Source: Balneola vulgaris DSM 17893 (GTDB lineage Bacteria > Bacteroidota > Rhodothermia > Balneolales > Balneolaceae). Taken from it: 64,000 bases of DNA. Shown piece by piece: positions 61,727-64,000 of the stretch (positions are counted from its first letter, which is position 1; each line of letters begins with the position of its first letter). The stretch is taken from the NCBI RefSeq assembly GCF_000375465.1, contig NZ_AQXH01000001.1, forward strand, positions 1,015,212 through 1,079,211, written 5' to 3'. Made by a program: the position numbers and the translations under genes. The notes beneath the pieces are model-generated. The model had not been told where the DNA came from. It saw only the letters and a program-made list of their open reading frames with translations, and did no database searches.

Positions 61727-62713
61727 ATGAAAAAGGGATTAAAAATCATAAGCGGGGTTTTAATAGCATTTCTACTTCTTGTAGGTATAGGATTAACATA
61801 TATATCCACAGCACTTCCAAATGCAGGTGAAGCTCCTGAAATGAACATTGAGTTAACTCAAGAACGCATCGAACGAGGTAGGCATTTAGCCAATAATGTA
61901 ATGGCATGTATGTATTGCCACACTCCTCACGACACAAAAAAATTCACCAATCCGCTGGATAGCACTAAGTTTGGTGCAGGTGGTGTTGAATTTGGGAAAG
62001 CCGAGCTTTTGCCGGGCACTTATTACTCTACAAATATCACGCCTGCAGAGTTGGGTTCATGGACTGACGGTGAAATCTTTCACAGTATCACAACTGGTGT
62101 GAGTAAAGATGGGCGGGCGCTATTTCCGATTATGCCCTATGAGAATTATGCCAAAATGGATGAAGAGGATATCAAAGCAGTAATTGCCTACTTACGTACC
62201 TTAGAACCTATTGAAAGTACGGTACCGGAATCAACTTCAGATTTCCCGATGAACTTTATCATCAACACCATTCCCAAACCAGCAAACTTTACTGAACGTC
62301 CTTCGCCAAGCAATAAAATTGCCTATGGTAAGTATCTTGTGAATGCAGCTAGTTGTAACGACTGCCATACACCCCGGAATAAAGGTGCTTTTATTGAAGA
62401 ATTAACTTTGGCTGGTAGTTCACCCTTTACTTTAAAAACGGGGGGAACCGTTCGCACGGCTAACATCACACCCGATGAAAGCACAGGTATAGGTGCATGG
62501 ACAGAAGAAGCATTCATTAAGAGGTTCAAAAGCCATAATGACTCCACCTTCCAGCATTACCCAATACAAGAAGGTGAATACAATACGGTGATGCCATGGA
62601 TGAATTATTCCAAGATGAGCGAAGAAGAACTTTCTGCTATTTACGCATACTTGAGAAGCATTAAACCAGTGAAGAACCTAGTAACTAGATTCACTCCTCC
62701 AAATGGAGAATAG
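61727..62713 (+). CDS. Membrane-anchored diheme cytochrome c, 328 aa
   Basis: An N-terminal membrane anchor or signal (~5-27) is followed by two cytochrome c domains, each with a CxxCH motif: CMYCH (~61-65) and CNDCH in the second half. Distal Met ligands are probably in MPYENY and MPWMNY. It is related to subunits of alcohol dehydrogenase or nitrite/thiosulfate-type electron carriers, but no enzymatic partner is adjacent. A role in periplasmic electron transfer is likely. Confidence 0.9.
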   Translation: MKKGLKIISGVLIAFLLLVGIGLTYISTALPNAGEAPEMNIELTQERIERGRHLANNVMACMYCHTPHDTKKFTNPLDSTKFGAGGVEFGKAELLPGTYYSTNITPAELGSWTDGEIFHSITTGVSKDGRALFPIMPYENYAKMDEEDIKAVIAYLRTLEPIESTVPESTSDFPMNFIINTIPKPANFTERPSPSNKIAYGKYLVNAASCNDCHTPRNKGAFIEELTLAGSSPFTLKTGGTVRTANITPDESTGIGAWTEEAFIKRFKSHNDSTFQHYPIQEGEYNTVMPWMNYSKMSEEELSAIYAYLRSIKPVKNLVTRFTPPNGE

Positions 62714-62792
62714 AATCTCGATTGAGCTCATTGGTTTAAGCAATTCGATATCAGAACCTTAAGTTCTTATCTTTGGTTGAAACAGCATAACC

Positions 62793-63623
62793 ATGGATAA
62801 GAACTTTTTACATACCCTTTTAACCAAACATACAGAGTGCACTCAGTGCCCTTCGAAAGAAGAAGTAAGCTCATTCTACACTAAACTCTTGGGCACCCTC
62901 TTCCCCAATTTCTCTAATGAAGTTTTAGATTCAGAATCTGCCATTCTACATACCATAAAGGGTTTAAAAAAGGATTTAGCCGCTCTGTTAATTTCGCAAC
63001 AGCATCAGCTACCCAAAAGCATTGAAGAGCACGTTGATTCATTTTTCAGCCAAATTCCTGAGGTTTACCAAGCACTGGTTTTAGATGTAGAAGCCATGCA
63101 TCAAGGGGATCCAGCTGCACGATCTACAGAAGAAGTCATTCGATCTTACCCGGGCTTCTATGCCATTGCTGCCTATCGATTTGCTCATCAGTTGTATAAA
63201 CAAGGAATTCAAATAATTCCGAGGATGATCACCGAACATGCTCACAACGAAACGGGCATCGATATACATCCTGGTGCTACTATTGGATCACACTTTTGTA
63301 TTGATCACGGAACGGGTATAGTAATTGGAGAAACAACCGTTATTGGCAACCGCGTGAAAATATATCAAGGGGTCACACTTGGGGCATTAAGTGTGAGGAA
63401 AGAAGATGCCAAGTTGAAACGCCACCCAACTATTGAAGATGATGTAGTATTGTATGCCAATGCCACTATTCTAGGAGGGAAAACTATAATAGGGCGAGGA
63501 TCAATGATAGGGGGAAATGTGTGGCTTACCGATAGCGTTGAAGCCGATACCCGAGTAACCTATCAAACGAAAGTAATTCAAGAGCAGTATACGCCTAACC
63601 CTACACACGAGAATAAATCATGA
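62793..63623 (+). CDS. cysE: Serine O-acetyltransferase (CysE/EpsC-like), 276 aa
   Basis: Makes O-acetylserine for cysteine synthesis. The long N-terminal helical part (~1-150) is followed by the left-handed beta-helix with hexapeptide repeats (IDIHPGATIGSHFCIDHGTGIVIGE, NRVKIYQGVTLGAL, DVVLYANATILGGKTIIG). The catalytic His lies in FCIDHGTG. The stop codon overlaps the start of the cysteine synthase gene (ATGA), so the two form an operon. Confidence 0.93.
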   Translation: MDKNFLHTLLTKHTECTQCPSKEEVSSFYTKLLGTLFPNFSNEVLDSESAILHTIKGLKKDLAALLISQQHQLPKSIEEHVDSFFSQIPEVYQALVLDVEAMHQGDPAARSTEEVIRSYPGFYAIAAYRFAHQLYKQGIQIIPRMITEHAHNETGIDIHPGATIGSHFCIDHGTGIVIGETTVIGNRVKIYQGVTLGALSVRKEDAKLKRHPTIEDDVVLYANATILGGKTIIGRGSMIGGNVWLTDSVEADTRVTYQTKVIQEQYTPNPTHENKS

Positions 63624-64000
63624 GCTTAGATAAGATTATAGGAAATACTCCATTAGTTGAGATTATGCATCTCAACCAGAACAAAAATGTGAAGATATAT
63701 GCCAAGCTAGAAGGTCAAAACCCCGGAGGAAGCGTTAAAGACCGTGCGGCCTATGGTATGATTACAGGCGCCTTAGAACGTGGTGAAATAAAAAAGGGAG
63801 ACCGCTTGGTAGAAGCCACCAGTGGAAATACTGGTATTGCCTTAGCTATGATTGCCAACATCATGGGCTTAGATATCACCCTCATTATGCCTGAAAGTGC
63901 TACTGAAGAGCGCAAAAAAACAATGCGTGCCTATGGAGCAGAACTCATTCTCACACCTGAAGCAAAAACTATAGAGTATTCCAGAGAGTTAGCTGAAGAA
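63620..64000 (+). CDS. cysM: Cysteine synthase (O-acetylserine sulfhydrylase), 3' end outside window
   Basis: The first 127 residues of a PLP-dependent beta-family synthase: IIGNTPLVEIMHL, the PLP-lysine region NPGGSVKDRAA, EATSGNTGIALA and IMPESATEERK. It converts O-acetylserine and sulfide (or thiosulfate) to cysteine. The start ATG overlaps the serine acetyltransferase stop. The sequence around the PLP lysine and the absence of the longer CysK-type N-terminus favour CysM, but CysK is possible. Confidence 0.88.
   Translation, partial: MSLDKIIGNTPLVEIMHLNQNKNVKIYAKLEGQNPGGSVKDRAAYGMITGALERGEIKKGDRLVEATSGNTGIALAMIANIMGLDITLIMPESATEERKKTMRAYGAELILTPEAKTIEYSRELAEE

Overview
This 64-kb, AT-rich window looks like a chromosome segment from a marine member of the Bacteroidota/Balneolota line (Balneolaceae-like; the lineage is inferred). 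The grounds are secreted giant proteins ending in a type IX secretion (T9SS) type A sorting domain with the NYPNPFNP signature, a propeller-type sensor kinase, a bacillithiol-type YtxJ protein, PgpH, and a TonB-dependent receptor with a carboxypeptidase-like N-terminal domain. I see no rRNA, tRNA, CRISPR array, insertion sequence or prophage.

Region 1 (1-23 kb, all minus strand) is a surface-protein and regulation locus. From right to left in transcription order it holds a propeller/Y_Y_Y sensor histidine kinase (20020-23034), an overlapping NarL/LuxR-type response regulator (19385-20035), a stand-alone CheY-like receiver protein (18872-19246) whose stop codon overlaps the start of a 2621-aa secreted protein (11010-18875), a 2776-aa paralogue (2139-10469), and the 5' part of an FG-GAP/VCBS-repeat protein cut by the window edge (1-1505). 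The two giant paralogues share an indel-free 1466-bp 5' segment and an indel-free 860-bp 3' segment, while their interiors are different mosaics of cadherin-like, five-unit propeller-like, PKD-like and DUF285/BspA-like modules. Each of the three surface-gene transcription units is preceded by a closely related 20-bp dyad (TATAGGTACAAGTACCTATA and variants) with a degraded second copy exactly 22 bp away. The simplest reading is a small regulon, possibly controlled by the adjacent LuxR-type regulator.

Region 2 (23.4-33 kb) is housekeeping: groEL, groES and rsmA, a secreted TPR-like protein, pgpH (c-di-AMP phosphodiesterase family), a Xer recombinase, a divergent gamma-glutamyltransferase and ytxJ.

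Region 3 (33-42 kb) holds an UPF0173 metallo-hydrolase, a GNAT acetyltransferase, a lipoprotein-like retropepsin/PDZ protease that apparently lacks an AUG start, a secreted TPR protein, a TerC-family membrane protein, a 7TM hybrid sensor kinase and an M28 peptidase.

Region 4 (42.4-52.2 kb) contains a four-gene operon of an Nramp-fold transporter plus 5-oxoprolinase PxpABC. The transporter has lost all four canonical metal-ligand residues. Next come small cytosolic genes (DUF1801, alpha/beta hydrolase, SRPBCC, methyltransferase, DUF2132), a DoxX-like membrane protein, a queuosine mannosyltransferase-like enzyme (again apparently without an AUG start) and a large FAD oxidoreductase.

Region 5 (52.3-64 kb) holds an LVIVD-repeat lipoprotein with a DUF305 lipoprotein, an MBL-fold protein, a YqhD-type alcohol dehydrogenase, a TonB-dependent receptor, an M1 peptidase, a diheme cytochrome c, and the start of a cysteine biosynthesis operon (serine acetyltransferase and cysteine synthase, the latter cut by the window end).
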